Positions 1 through 9,169 are shown, counted from the stretch's first letter. The stretch: DNA of 64,000 nucleotides from JBBQLG01 sp964251665 (GCA_964251665.1 CAXUKO010000006.1:62001-126000); one strand, 5' to 3'. Translations and numbers: made by a program. The notes: generated by a model not told the origin, from the sequence alone.

Positions 1-26
1 GAAGACAGTAGCCACGGGACTTTAAT

Positions 27-98
27 TGAGTGATTGAATGAATGAGTGATTGAGTGGGTCACGGCACACATTCAATCACTCATTCATTCAATCACTCA
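27..98. repeat. 27-bp perfect inverted repeat before the kinase gene
   Basis: The arms at 27-53 and 72-98 are perfect reverse complements around an 18-nt loop, and are built from GAGTGATTGAATGAA-like units. The structure ends 10 bp before the kinase ATG. A related but diverged inverted repeat lies at 60936-60995, also just upstream of a start codon. It could be an upstream gene's terminator or a dispersed palindromic repeat; no U-tract is visible. Confidence 0.8.
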
Positions 99-108
99 TT
101 CACTCATT

Positions 109-1536
109 ATGAATGTTATCGCGATTTTCGACATTGGCAAGACCAACAAAAAGCTGTTTCTGTTCAATGAACGGTACGAGATCGTGTGGGAAAAAGCGGA
201 GCAGTTTGCCGAAATAACCGACGATGATGGCGATGCCTGCGAAGACCTGAAACAGTTGACCCGGTGGGTGAAACAGTCATTGAAACAGGCCGTCGCTTTA
301 CCGGAGTTTAATGTGCAGGCCGTCAACTTCTCGACCTATGGAGCCAGTTTTGTGCACTTGGATGAGGAATGTCGCCCGGTTGGCCATCTGTACAATTACC
401 TCAAACCCCTTCCCGAATCAATTCGCCAACGGTTCTACAGCACGTACGGCGATGAGGCTACGCTATCACTGGAAACGGCTTCTCCGGCATTAGACAGCCT
501 GAACTCGGGCCTGATGCTGTACCGTATCAAACATGATAAACCCCGGTTATTCCGGCGCATCTGGTACTCCCTGCATTTGCCGCAATACCTGAGTTTTCTC
601 TTTACCCGACAGGTACTGTCCGACGTGACCAGCATCGGCTGCCACACCATGCTGTGGGATTTCTCCCGCAATCAGTATCATGACTGGGTGCTGGCCGAAA
701 AACTGGATCATATCCTGGGGCCGGTGCTGCCATCAGATAGCCTGTTAAAAGCAATGGTTGTTGAAAGGCCGTTGTACATGGGTATTGGTCTGCATGATAG
801 TTCGGCGGCTCTCATTCCCTACATTGCTTCGTTTCAGGCGTCACCGTTTGTCTTGATTTCGACTGGCACGTGGTGCGTGAGTATGAACCCGTTCACCCGC
901 ATCGACGGAGCGCACAGCCCGTTAACGCTGGAAGAGTTGCAGTACGACTGTCTGTATTACCTGACCTACAAGGGGCAACCCGTCAAATCGTCGCGGTTGT
1001 TTGCCGGTCATGAACATGAACAGCAGGTCCGACGACTGGCTGAGCATTTCGGGGTGGCCGTGGACCGATATACCGAAGTAGCGTATGATCCGGCCTTACT
1101 TAATAAATTCAGGGGACACACCACCCCAACCGATCCGCATTCGTCGGGCACGATGCAGGGAGACCGTATGATTTCGATGAAAGGATCGCTATTCGGCGAA
1201 CGGAATCTGGTGGCTTTTGCTTCCTACGAAGAAGCCTACCATCAACTCATGCTCGATATTATGGTACAACAGGTACTTTCGACGCAATTGGTCCTGGCAG
1301 GTTCATCAACCACAACCCCCGTTCGGCGTATCTTTGTCGATGGGGGTTTTAGTAAGAACCCCATTTATATGCAGTTGCTGGCTACGGCGTTTCCTGAAAT
1401 GGAGGTCTTTGCGGCTTCGGTGGCGCAGGCTTCGGCCCTGGGTGCGGCCCTGGCCATTCACCATCACTGGAATCAGCAACCACTACCGGACAATTGCATC
1501 AACCTGAAAAAATATACGCCGGAAGAGTTATTGTGA
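109..1536 (+). CDS. FGGY-family carbohydrate kinase, probably L-rhamnulokinase-like
   Basis: A 475-residue FGGY-type sugar kinase. The N-terminal ATPase phosphate-binding motif reads FDIGKTNKK (about residues 6-14), and the C-terminal FGGY half has the STGTWCVSMNP segment and a FVDGGFSKNP nucleotide-binding motif. The family phosphorylates ketoses or ketose derivatives in the cytoplasm. I infer L-rhamnulose (or L-fuculose) as substrate because rhamnose mutarotase, a GH106 rhamnosidase, GH105 and LutABC genes follow on the same strand. I chose the ATG at 109: an in-frame GTG at 46 would put 21 extra residues inside an inverted repeat and destroy the normal N-terminus. Xylulokinase-type activity cannot be excluded from sequence alone. 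Confidence 0.85.
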   Translation: MNVIAIFDIGKTNKKLFLFNERYEIVWEKAEQFAEITDDDGDACEDLKQLTRWVKQSLKQAVALPEFNVQAVNFSTYGASFVHLDEECRPVGHLYNYLKPLPESIRQRFYSTYGDEATLSLETASPALDSLNSGLMLYRIKHDKPRLFRRIWYSLHLPQYLSFLFTRQVLSDVTSIGCHTMLWDFSRNQYHDWVLAEKLDHILGPVLPSDSLLKAMVVERPLYMGIGLHDSSAALIPYIASFQASPFVLISTGTWCVSMNPFTRIDGAHSPLTLEELQYDCLYYLTYKGQPVKSSRLFAGHEHEQQVRRLAEHFGVAVDRYTEVAYDPALLNKFRGHTTPTDPHSSGTMQGDRMISMKGSLFGERNLVAFASYEEAYHQLMLDIMVQQVLSTQLVLAGSSTTTPVRRIFVDGGFSKNPIYMQLLATAFPEMEVFAASVAQASALGAALAIHHHWNQQPLPDNCINLKKYTPEELL

Positions 1537-1570
1537 GCTGAACTATTGATAATCAGAAAACTACTGTGGT

Positions 1571-1641
1571 TTTGTCATCCTGACGCAGGAAGGATCTTGG
1601 GCACCAGGCTGCTAAGATCCTTCCTGCGTCAGGATGACAAA
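1571..1641. repeat. 28-bp-arm palindromic repeat, copy A
   Basis: The arms at 1571-1598 and 1614-1641 pair perfectly around a 15-nt loop, in the gap between the kinase and lutA. The sequence is the same family as copy B at 34256-34332. The two differ at three positions per arm within the shared 28 bp, and each change is matched by the complementary change in the other arm. It may act as a hairpin terminator or as a dispersed REP-like element. Confidence 0.9.
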
Positions 1642-1718
1642 CTCACATAATTTCAGACTTACAATTAAAATCTGGCCCCTACTCAAAAAAGTATTGAACA
1701 CCCTTTGTTGGGTTTTGT

Positions 1719-2471
1719 ATGAAAGTTGGTCTGTTTATTCCTTGCTATGTCGATCAGTTTTACCCACAGGTAGCACAGGCGACGTTGGCGTTGCTGCAAA
1801 AAGTAGGCTGCGATGTGCATTACCCGCTCGATCAGACCTGTTGCGGCCAGCCCATGGCTAACTCGGGATATGCTCACCTGACGGGCGGTTGTGATGCCAA
1901 TTTTGTCCGAAACTTTAGCGGGTACGATTATATTGTTTCGCCCTCCGGGAGTTGTACGTTACATATCAAACAGCATTTGCACGACCCTGCTCATAATACA
2001 GAAGCCCGCCAGATTCGCGAGCGGGTGTATGAACTGACCGAGTTTCTGACGGATGTTATCAACCTTCCCGGTCTGACCGAGAACCCATTGCGTGCCCAAT
2101 TTCCCTACCGGGTGGGCTTGCATCAGAGCTGCCACGGTCAGCGCGGGCTGCACCTGGCGCAGATGAGTGAACTGGTGGCTGCTCCGTATTCAAAACCGAA
2201 GCAGCTATTGAACTTGGTAGCGGGGTTGGAACTGGTTACGCTGGACCGGGCCGACGAGTGCTGCGGATTTGGCGGTACGTTCTGCGTGGTTGAAGAAGCA
2301 GTGTCGGCCAAGATGGGTAAAGACCGGGTAGCCGATCACCTGCGGAACGGGGCCGAATTTATTACCGGTGTGGATGTATCGTGTCTGATGCACCTGGAAG
2401 GCGTGCTGAAACGCGCCGGTTCTGCCGTAAAAGTGAAACACATTGCCGAAATTCTGACTGCAACGCTATGA
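1719..2471 (+). CDS. lutA: LutA/LldE-type (Fe-S)-binding L-lactate oxidation subunit
   Basis: This 250-residue protein has the two cysteine-rich CCG modules of the LutA/YkgE family. They are visible as FIPCYVDQFYP near the start, DQTCCGQPM (about residues 44-52), HQSCHGQRG (about 136-144) and ADECCGFGG (about 181-189). LutA works with LutB and LutC to oxidise L-lactate to pyruvate in the cytoplasm. Its stop overlaps the lutB start by ATGA, so the three genes are translationally coupled. Length is close to that of known LutA proteins. The position behind a rhamnulokinase-like gene suggests that lactate comes from deoxysugar breakdown. Confidence 0.93.
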   Translation: MKVGLFIPCYVDQFYPQVAQATLALLQKVGCDVHYPLDQTCCGQPMANSGYAHLTGGCDANFVRNFSGYDYIVSPSGSCTLHIKQHLHDPAHNTEARQIRERVYELTEFLTDVINLPGLTENPLRAQFPYRVGLHQSCHGQRGLHLAQMSELVAAPYSKPKQLLNLVAGLELVTLDRADECCGFGGTFCVVEEAVSAKMGKDRVADHLRNGAEFITGVDVSCLMHLEGVLKRAGSAVKVKHIAEILTATL

Positions 2472-3844
2472 ATCAGGTAACCTTAGATCACCCCGGCGCA
2501 TCGACGGTATTCAACAAAGACGAAGCCCGCGTCGACTGGCATGACGAAACGCTGTGGTTTGTGCGCACCAAGCGTGACCGGGCCGTACAGCAGATTCCTG
2601 AGTGGGAACAGCTCCGCGAAGCTGCGTCGCAAATCAAGAATCACGTCCTCTCCAACCTGCACGACCTGCTGATTGCCTTTGAGACGCGGGCCGTCGCCAA
2701 TGGCATCACCGTGCACTGGGCTACCGATGCGGCTGAACACAACGCCATTATTCACCAGATCATAACGGAGGCTGGCGCTACGCAGTTGGTAAAATCGAAG
2801 TCGATGCTCACTGAAGAGTGCCACCTGAACGAATACCTGACGCAACATGGTATTCAGGTGATCGACAGCGATCTGGGCGAGCGGATTGTGCAGATGCGGG
2901 GGGAGCCACCGTCCCACATTGTGCTGCCTGCTATTCACCTTAAAAAGTCGGACGTGGGTGATACCTTTCATGAGCACCTGGGCACGGAGAAAGGGGCTAC
3001 CGATCCGCAATACCTGACCGAAGCCGCCCGGCAGCACCTGCGCGAGACGTTCTTAACCCGGAAAGTAGCCCTGACGGGCGTGAACTTTGCCATTGCCGAA
3101 ACGGGCGGGTTCGTCGTTTGCACCAACGAAGGCAACGCCGATATGGGTGTTCATCTGGCCGACGTGCACATCGCCAGCATGGGTTTTGAGAAAGTCATTC
3201 CCCGCGCCGAACACCTCGGCGTTTTTCTGAGGTTGCTGGCGCGTAGTGCCACCGGCCAGCCCATCACTACCTTTTCGAGCCACTTTCATAAGCCGGCAGT
3301 CGGTAAGCAGATTCACCTGGTGATTGTGGATAATGGCCGGAGTCGTCAGTTGGGCCGTCCTGATTTTCGGAATTCGCTCAAATGCATCCGGTGCGCGGCC
3401 TGTCTGAACACCTGCCCCGTGTACCGGCGCAGCGGGGGGCATAGCTACCACTCGGCCATTGCCGGACCTATCGGCTCCATTCTGGCCCCGAATCTGGACA
3501 TGCGGCAGAACGCCGATTTACCCTTTGCGTCTACGCTCTGCGGTTCGTGCTCCAACGTATGCCCGGTGAAGATCGACATTCACGAACAGTTGTATAAATG
3601 GCGGCAGGTGCTGATGCAGGAAGGCTACGGCCCCACAACAAAGACGGTGGCCATGAAAACGATGGCTACTGTATTAGAGTCGCCCCGGTTGTATCGACTG
3701 GCGGGCCGGGTAGGTCGCGGGACGCTTCGCTTTGCGCCCGTACTGGCCGAAAATAGCCTTAATCCCTGGTACCAGCAGCGCGAAATGCCCGAACCACCCG
3801 CCCAGAGCTTCCGCGATTGGTACATTAACCAGCCCAAGCCATGA
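2468..3844 (+). CDS. lutB: LutB/LldF-type iron-sulfur L-lactate oxidation subunit
   Basis: A 458-residue LutB protein with an N-terminal LUD-like domain followed by a two-cluster ferredoxin-type region. The cysteine motifs are CIRCAACLNTCPVYR and CGSCSNVCPVKI, typical of paired 4Fe-4S clusters. It would carry electrons from L-lactate within the LutABC complex. The start at 2468 overlaps the lutA stop (ATGA), and a longer in-frame reading from 2381 only reads backwards into lutA. The C-terminus ends directly at the lutC start, again with an ATGA overlap. Family assignment is firm. The electron acceptor is not visible from this sequence. Confidence 0.93.
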   Translation: MNQVTLDHPGASTVFNKDEARVDWHDETLWFVRTKRDRAVQQIPEWEQLREAASQIKNHVLSNLHDLLIAFETRAVANGITVHWATDAAEHNAIIHQIITEAGATQLVKSKSMLTEECHLNEYLTQHGIQVIDSDLGERIVQMRGEPPSHIVLPAIHLKKSDVGDTFHEHLGTEKGATDPQYLTEAARQHLRETFLTRKVALTGVNFAIAETGGFVVCTNEGNADMGVHLADVHIASMGFEKVIPRAEHLGVFLRLLARSATGQPITTFSSHFHKPAVGKQIHLVIVDNGRSRQLGRPDFRNSLKCIRCAACLNTCPVYRRSGGHSYHSAIAGPIGSILAPNLDMRQNADLPFASTLCGSCSNVCPVKIDIHEQLYKWRQVLMQEGYGPTTKTVAMKTMATVLESPRLYRLAGRVGRGTLRFAPVLAENSLNPWYQQREMPEPPAQSFRDWYINQPKP

Positions 3845-4443
3845 CCGCCCGCGACCAGATGTTAGCCCGCATCAAGGCCAGTCAGCCCGATCTACAGCCC
3901 CTGCCAAATGCCTTCCGGTTTCAGACGACTTATCCTGATCTGAGTAAGCAGTTCGCGAATACGCTGGCCTTTGTGGGTGGGTTGGCCGTTTTTGTAGACG
4001 ATTACTCAGCCATCGATGCATATATTCAGGAACATTTTGCGGACGTTACGGCCATCGCTACGACATTACCTGAACTGGCCCATTTAGCCGATTTTGAGTT
4101 GAATGCAGCTACTCCACATGGCCTGGCGCACCTGAATCTGGCGATCATCGAAGGGCAATTGGCCGTAGCCGAAAATGCCGCCATCTGGGTCGACGAACGG
4201 CAACTGCCAAACGGGTTACACCAACATCCGTTGCGGGTATTGCCCATGATTACACAGTACTTAGCCATTGTGGTCCGGCAGTCGACGCTGGTGGCGAACA
4301 TGCACGATGCTTACGACCGCCTGACCGTCAACGAAACTGGCTTCGGTACGTTTATTTCCGGCCCATCCAAAACCGCCGATATCGAGCAGAGTCTGGTCAT
4401 CGGTGCCCACGGTGCCAGAGGACTGACGGTGTTTGTAATATAG
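3841..4443 (+). CDS. lutC: LutC/LldG-type LUD-domain protein
   Basis: A 200-residue LUD-domain protein, the third LutABC subunit. Visible family features are the central AENAAIWVDER segment, the LPMITQYLAIVV core strand and a glycine-rich GTFISGPSKTADIEQSLVIGAHG motif region near the C-terminus (described here in two parts: GTFISGPSKTADIE and SLVIGAHG). The start overlaps the lutB stop by four bases. It is the last gene of the lut operon; a 31-bp-arm palindrome follows at 4449 and probably ends or punctuates the transcript. Confidence 0.9.
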   Translation: MTARDQMLARIKASQPDLQPLPNAFRFQTTYPDLSKQFANTLAFVGGLAVFVDDYSAIDAYIQEHFADVTAIATTLPELAHLADFELNAATPHGLAHLNLAIIEGQLAVAENAAIWVDERQLPNGLHQHPLRVLPMITQYLAIVVRQSTLVANMHDAYDRLTVNETGFGTFISGPSKTADIEQSLVIGAHGARGLTVFVI

Positions 4444-4448
4444 AATCG

Positions 4449-4526
4449 TTGGAACGCGGATTAGGCGGATGCCTGCGGCAGCGCAGATAAACGGGGCCGC
4501 AGGCATCCGCCTAATCCGCGTTCCAA
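4449..4526. terminator. 31-bp perfect inverted repeat after lutC
   Basis: The arms at 4449-4479 and 4496-4526 are perfect reverse complements around a 16-nt loop. They begin 5 bases after the lutC stop and end 35 bases before the GH105 start. The stem is GC-rich with no clear T run, so it may be a strong hairpin or processing site instead of a classical intrinsic terminator. Confidence 0.75.
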
Positions 4527-4561
4527 AGGTTCCCATAGTTGTCTTAAAACCCATTCCTGCT

Positions 4562-5707
4562 ATGAAAGACGTGTTTTCCAGAACGCTGCGTCTGCGTTGC
4601 ATACTGCTCCTTTGTGTTTCGTTTACTTCATCTGCACTGGCGCAGAAGCTCCCTGAGAAGTCCCAAATCCTGGCTACCATGACTACGGCCAACAACTATT
4701 TCATGGCCAAATGGCCGGATACGGGGAAGGAGATCGTCACGAACAAAACACGGCCCAGCCACATCTGGACACGGGCGGTATATTACGAAGGACTAGTAGC
4801 CCTGTACGGCGTCGATAAGCAAAATCGCTACTACGACTATGCCGTCGACTGGGGCGAAAAACACCAGTGGGGACTGCGCAGCGGCCTAAAAACCCGCAAC
4901 GCCGACGATCAGTGCTGCGGTCAGACCTACATTGACTTGTACATAATTGATCGGCAACCGCAACGTATTCACGATATTAAAGCGGCTATCGACAGTATGG
5001 TCAGTAGTCCGAAAATAGACGACTGGAGCTGGGTGGATGCGTTGAAAATGGCTATGCCGGTGTTTGCGAAGTTAGGCGTGCTATATAATGATCCGGCCTA
5101 CTTCGAGAAGATGTACCAGATATATCAGTATGCGAAAACGAAACACGGTGGCAACGGTCTTTACAATCCAAACGACGGTCTGTGGTGGCGGGATAAGGAT
5201 TTTGTGCCGCCTTACAAAGAGCCAAACGGGGCCGATTGCTACTGGTCGCGGGGGAATGGCTGGGCGGTAGCCGCTTTGGTACGGGTACTGGACATTATGC
5301 CGAAAGAGGCACCCCACCGCGCGGAATACGAAAAAACGTATCTGGAAATGATGAAGGCACTGCCTCCCTTGCAGCGCCCGGATGGGTATTGGAACGTAAG
5401 TTTGAAAGACCCCACGCACTTCGGCGGTAAAGAACTGTCGGGAACGGCTTTGTTTGTGTATGGGATGGCCTGGGGCATTAGCCACGGCCTGCTCGACCGG
5501 AAGGTGTATTTGCCGATTCTGACGAAAGCCTGGAACGCGATGGCTACTGAATGTGTGCAGCCGGACGGTTCGCTGGGCTATGTACAGGGCACCGGCAAGG
5601 AGCCAAAAGACGGTCAGCCCGTGACGGTCGATAGCCGACCCGATTTTGAGGATTACGGCCTTGGCTGTTTGTTGCTGGCCGGGGCGGAGTTATATAAGAT
5701 GAAATGA
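4562..5707 (+). CDS. GH105 unsaturated rhamnogalacturonyl hydrolase, secreted
   Basis: A 381-residue (alpha/alpha)6-barrel protein of the YteR/RhiN GH105 family. These enzymes hydrate and cleave the unsaturated galacturonosyl end that lyases leave on rhamnogalacturonan fragments. Visible motifs are QCCGQTYIDLY, DDWSWVDALKMAMP, GLWWRDKDF and YWSRGNGWAVAAL. The first 25 residues form a signal peptide ending in SSALAQK, so the protein is exported, probably to the periplasm. I chose the ATG at 4562; an in-frame ATG at 4469 lies inside the preceding palindrome and would add 31 residues before the signal. It links the cluster to pectin side chains that carry rhamnose. Confidence 0.9.
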   Translation: MKDVFSRTLRLRCILLLCVSFTSSALAQKLPEKSQILATMTTANNYFMAKWPDTGKEIVTNKTRPSHIWTRAVYYEGLVALYGVDKQNRYYDYAVDWGEKHQWGLRSGLKTRNADDQCCGQTYIDLYIIDRQPQRIHDIKAAIDSMVSSPKIDDWSWVDALKMAMPVFAKLGVLYNDPAYFEKMYQIYQYAKTKHGGNGLYNPNDGLWWRDKDFVPPYKEPNGADCYWSRGNGWAVAALVRVLDIMPKEAPHRAEYEKTYLEMMKALPPLQRPDGYWNVSLKDPTHFGGKELSGTALFVYGMAWGISHGLLDRKVYLPILTKAWNAMATECVQPDGSLGYVQGTGKEPKDGQPVTVDSRPDFEDYGLGCLLLAGAELYKMK

Positions 5708-5710
5708 GGT

Positions 5711-6187
5711 TTACTGGAACACCTCGCTCAGGTTCATCTCAATGCCGGTGGTGGGGTCAGCGGACGGCTCGTCGTGAAAAACGGCAATTTTATTGTCGGG
5801 GGTAAGCAGGAAGATGGTTTGTAACGCTGGTTGCACCAACCAGCCTGAACCGACACCTGCTTTAAAGTAGACCTCAAATTTAGCGACAAGTTCTTCCACC
5901 GATTGGGTGGGCGACAGGATTTCAACGGCAGTCAGGGGTAACTCGGTCATCTGAATCTCATCGTGACGGCTATCGAAGGGAAGCAATGGATATACACAGA
6001 TGTCGGGCGTATAATCCGAATCATTGATGTCGATGCGGACTTCGGGCAAGATAGTAAACTGGTTGGCATATCGGCTGAATAAACTACCGCTGATGCGCAT
6101 TTGAAGAGTGGCGTGGTTTTTACTGGGCATGGGTTTACCGCGGTCAGCTACGTAATCGTATGGGGGGAGAGCAACGAGCGTTTCCAT
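5711..6187 (-). CDS. Uma2-family (DUF820) putative restriction-endonuclease-fold protein
   Basis: A 158-residue Uma2-family protein, a PD-(D/E)XK-like fold common in Cytophagales and cyanobacteria. Family signs are the YTPDICVYP segment (the acidic strand), TAVEILSPTQS (the E-x-h-S-P motif) and the KFEVYFKAGVGSGWLV segment. Function is not established for this family. It lies on the opposite strand to the sugar genes, 3 bp from the GH105 stop and 45 bp from the GH106 start, so it interrupts the polysaccharide cluster. The start at 6187 (METLVAL) is preferred over an upstream in-frame start at 6244, which lies inside the GH106 gene. Confidence 0.82.
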   Translation of the reverse strand: METLVALPPYDYVADRGKPMPSKNHATLQMRISGSLFSRYANQFTILPEVRIDINDSDYTPDICVYPLLPFDSRHDEIQMTELPLTAVEILSPTQSVEELVAKFEVYFKAGVGSGWLVQPALQTIFLLTPDNKIAVFHDEPSADPTTGIEMNLSEVFQ

Positions 6188-6232
6188 GAGCAAGAGCAGT
6201 TTTAACAAAGATAACAAAACCAGACAGGATAC

Positions 6233-9169
6233 ATGCGAAAACATACGAGAGCTGGTTTGTTGCTGGCGGCTTTACTCACCGGGCCACTGGCAGCGTACAC
6301 GCAGCCCAAATGGCCTGTCATTACGCAGCAAACCAAGCCCTGGACCCGCTGGTGGTGGATGGGTAGCGCCGTAAATGATAAAGACCTAACCCGGCTGCTG
6401 GAACAGTATCAGAAAGCCGGCCTGGGCGGGGTTGAGATCACACCCATTTACGGCGTCAAAGGCGAAGAGAAGCAGTTTATCAACTTCTTATCACCCCGCT
6501 GGATGGACCGGCTAACGCACTCGCTTACCGAAGCCAGGCGACTCGGCATGGGTGTCGATCTGGCGCAGGCGTCGGGGTGGCCCTTTGGCGGACCCTGGGT
6601 AACACCAACCGATGCCTGTAAGTATGTAGCCTACAAAACGTACACGGTGAAAGGCGGTGAGTCACTGGCTGAGGCCGTCACCTACATGCAGACGCCAATC
6701 AACCGTACGATAGGCGAAAAAATTGACATCAAGAATTTACTTGATTCCATTGCCAGAAATCCGGACTTACAGCGTCATGCCTTCGATCAGGTACGGTTCG
6801 AGAAGCCATTGCCCCTGCAAACACTTATGGCGTATCCCGAAAAAGGCCCGCCGGTTGATCTGACTACCAACGTAGATAAAGCGGGTAAGTTGACCTGGGT
6901 GGCTCCAATCGGTAGTAACTGGACCCTGTATGCCGTGTTTCAGGGCTGGCACGGAAAGCAGGTTGAGCGGGCGGGACCGGGGGGCGAGGGCGATGTGATC
7001 GACCACTTTTCCAAACCGGCGACACAGCATTACCTGCACCGGTTTGACCAGGCGTTTAAAGGACGCAATATTCAGCCAATACGGGCCTTCTTCAACGATT
7101 CATACGAGGTAGACGATGCTCAGGGCGAAGGCAACTGGACACCGGCTATGTTTGCCGAGTTTAAGAAACGGCGTGGCTACGACCTGAAACTATACCTGCC
7201 CGCTTTATTTGGTCAGGTGTCGCCAGCAACCGATGCCGACGATATCTCGAACCGCGTGCTCTCTGATTATCGGGAAACCGTTTCGGAACTGTTGCTGGAA
7301 AACTATACTAAAACCTGGAGTGAGTGGGCGAAGGGAAAAGGAAAGATTATCCGCAATCAGGCGCACGACTCCCCGGCTAATATTCTGGACCTGTACGCGG
7401 CTACTGACATTCCCGAAATTGAGGGAACAGAGCGGCTGCGTATCAAATTTGCGTCGTCGGCTGCGAACGTAACGGGTAAGAAACTGATCTCGTCGGAGTC
7501 GGCTACGTGGGACAACGAGCACTTCCTGTCGAAGCTGAGCGACATCAAAAAAGACATGGATCGCTTTCTGCTGGGGGGCGTCAACCACACGTTTTATCAC
7601 GGCACCAACTACTCGCCCCAGAGTGCACCCTGGCCCGGCTGGCTGTTTTACGCGGCCGTCCACTTCAATCCGAATAACACGTTCTGGGCCGATTTCGGCA
7701 AGCTAAACCAGTACGTAGCCCGGTGCCAGTCATTTCTGCAAAAAGGTCGGCCTGATAACGATGTGCTGGTGTATCTGCCCATCTATGATGCCTATGCCCG
7801 TCCCGGTAAGCGGGAGGCTACTCCGCCCGAACTATTGCAGCACTTCGATGGTATGGAGCATGGATTTAAGGGATTACCCGTGGAGCAGCATGCCGAAACC
7901 CTGTTGGCGAAAGGGTACGCGTTCGACTTTATCTCCGATAAGCAACTGATTGGCGTAACAGCGGTCGGGGGAAAGCTGCAAACGGGTGGCAATACCTATC
8001 AGACCATCCTGGTGCCGGAGGCTCACCACATGCCGCTGGCCACGTTTCAGCACCTGATGAAACTGGCCGAAAACGGCGCAACAATCGTCTTCGTCAATGG
8101 TCTGCCCACTGATGTGAATGGTCTGGGTAGGCTGGCCGCCCGTCGGGGTGTATTTAAACAGCTGGTAGCCGGGTTAACCTTTACCAACACGGTAGAAGTA
8201 CAGCGGGCACCTGTTGGCAAAACGGAGGGAGGGACCACGGCAGGCAACCCTACAATAAGCAACCCCGGGGCTTTTCTGGTTGGCAAAAACGTAGAGCAAC
8301 TCTTAACCGCTGCCGGGGTAAAACGCGAAACGATGGGAAGTAGTGGACTTGAGTTTATTCGCCGGAGACATGCGACGGGGACGTATTATTTTGTGGCGAA
8401 CTGGGGTGAGAAAGCCGTTGATGGCTGGATACCTGTTCAGACTGTGGCCAAGTCCATAGCGATGTATAACCCAATGACCGAAAAAACGGGTGTAGCCTCG
8501 CTACGCACCGCCGAGAACGGTACCAGCGAGGTTTACCTTCAGCTGGCACCCGGTGAGTCCTGTATCCTGGAAACAGCATCAACACCGATTCCGGGTCCAG
8601 CGTATGCTTACCGGAAACCGGCCGGAACGCCACAGCCTGTTAGCGGTACCTGGACCATCGAGTTTGTTAAAGGAGGCCCTGAACTGCCTAAAGCGAGTCA
8701 GACAACCGAATTAGGGTCGTGGACGAAACTGGACGGTGAGGCCGTGAAGAAGTTTTCGGGAACGGCTGCCTATTCGATCACTTTCTCCGCGTCAACGGGT
8801 CTTGGTACCGACTGGCTGCTTGACCTGGGGAAGGTAGCCGAGAGTGCGCAGGTAAAGTTCAATGGTACGGATATGGGTACACTCATTGGGCCAGTCTATC
8901 AGGTGCTTATTCCGCAGCAGGCCGTAAAAGCAACCAATACCCTTACCGTGACGGTCTCTAACAGTATGGCTAATCGCATTGCCGATATGGATAGGAACCA
9001 CGTACCTTGGAAGAAATTTTACAACATCAATATGTCGGCCCGACTCAAGGAAGACCGGGACGAAAGCGGTCAGTTTACCGCCGAACGCTGGGCACCAAAA
9101 GAGTCCGGTTTGCTGGGACCGGTAACGATGACGCCGGTCGCGGTAGGCGTTTCAGCTATCATTAAATAA
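6233..9169 (+). CDS. GH106 alpha-L-rhamnosidase, secreted
   Basis: A 978-residue secreted enzyme. A signal peptide (LLLAALLTGPLAAYTQP) precedes the diagnostic GH106 opening WTRWWWMGSAVNDKD and GGVEITPIYG. Further family segments are FFNDSYEVDDAQ (about residues 284-295), SSESATWDNEHFLSK and GGVNHTFYHGTNYSP in the catalytic barrel. A C-terminal beta-sandwich follows (about 800-970), with a jelly-roll carbohydrate-binding look. GH106 enzymes remove alpha-linked rhamnose from pectic side chains or other polysaccharides. It is followed after 9 bp by rhamnose mutarotase, so the two are almost certainly co-transcribed. Confidence 0.9.
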   Translation: MRKHTRAGLLLAALLTGPLAAYTQPKWPVITQQTKPWTRWWWMGSAVNDKDLTRLLEQYQKAGLGGVEITPIYGVKGEEKQFINFLSPRWMDRLTHSLTEARRLGMGVDLAQASGWPFGGPWVTPTDACKYVAYKTYTVKGGESLAEAVTYMQTPINRTIGEKIDIKNLLDSIARNPDLQRHAFDQVRFEKPLPLQTLMAYPEKGPPVDLTTNVDKAGKLTWVAPIGSNWTLYAVFQGWHGKQVERAGPGGEGDVIDHFSKPATQHYLHRFDQAFKGRNIQPIRAFFNDSYEVDDAQGEGNWTPAMFAEFKKRRGYDLKLYLPALFGQVSPATDADDISNRVLSDYRETVSELLLENYTKTWSEWAKGKGKIIRNQAHDSPANILDLYAATDIPEIEGTERLRIKFASSAANVTGKKLISSESATWDNEHFLSKLSDIKKDMDRFLLGGVNHTFYHGTNYSPQSAPWPGWLFYAAVHFNPNNTFWADFGKLNQYVARCQSFLQKGRPDNDVLVYLPIYDAYARPGKREATPPELLQHFDGMEHGFKGLPVEQHAETLLAKGYAFDFISDKQLIGVTAVGGKLQTGGNTYQTILVPEAHHMPLATFQHLMKLAENGATIVFVNGLPTDVNGLGRLAARRGVFKQLVAGLTFTNTVEVQRAPVGKTEGGTTAGNPTISNPGAFLVGKNVEQLLTAAGVKRETMGSSGLEFIRRRHATGTYYFVANWGEKAVDGWIPVQTVAKSIAMYNPMTEKTGVASLRTAENGTSEVYLQLAPGESCILETASTPIPGPAYAYRKPAGTPQPVSGTWTIEFVKGGPELPKASQTTELGSWTKLDGEAVKKFSGTAAYSITFSASTGLGTDWLLDLGKVAESAQVKFNGTDMGTLIGPVYQVLIPQQAVKATNTLTVTVSNSMANRIADMDRNHVPWKKFYNINMSARLKEDRDESGQFTAERWAPKESGLLGPVTMTPVAVGVSAIIK

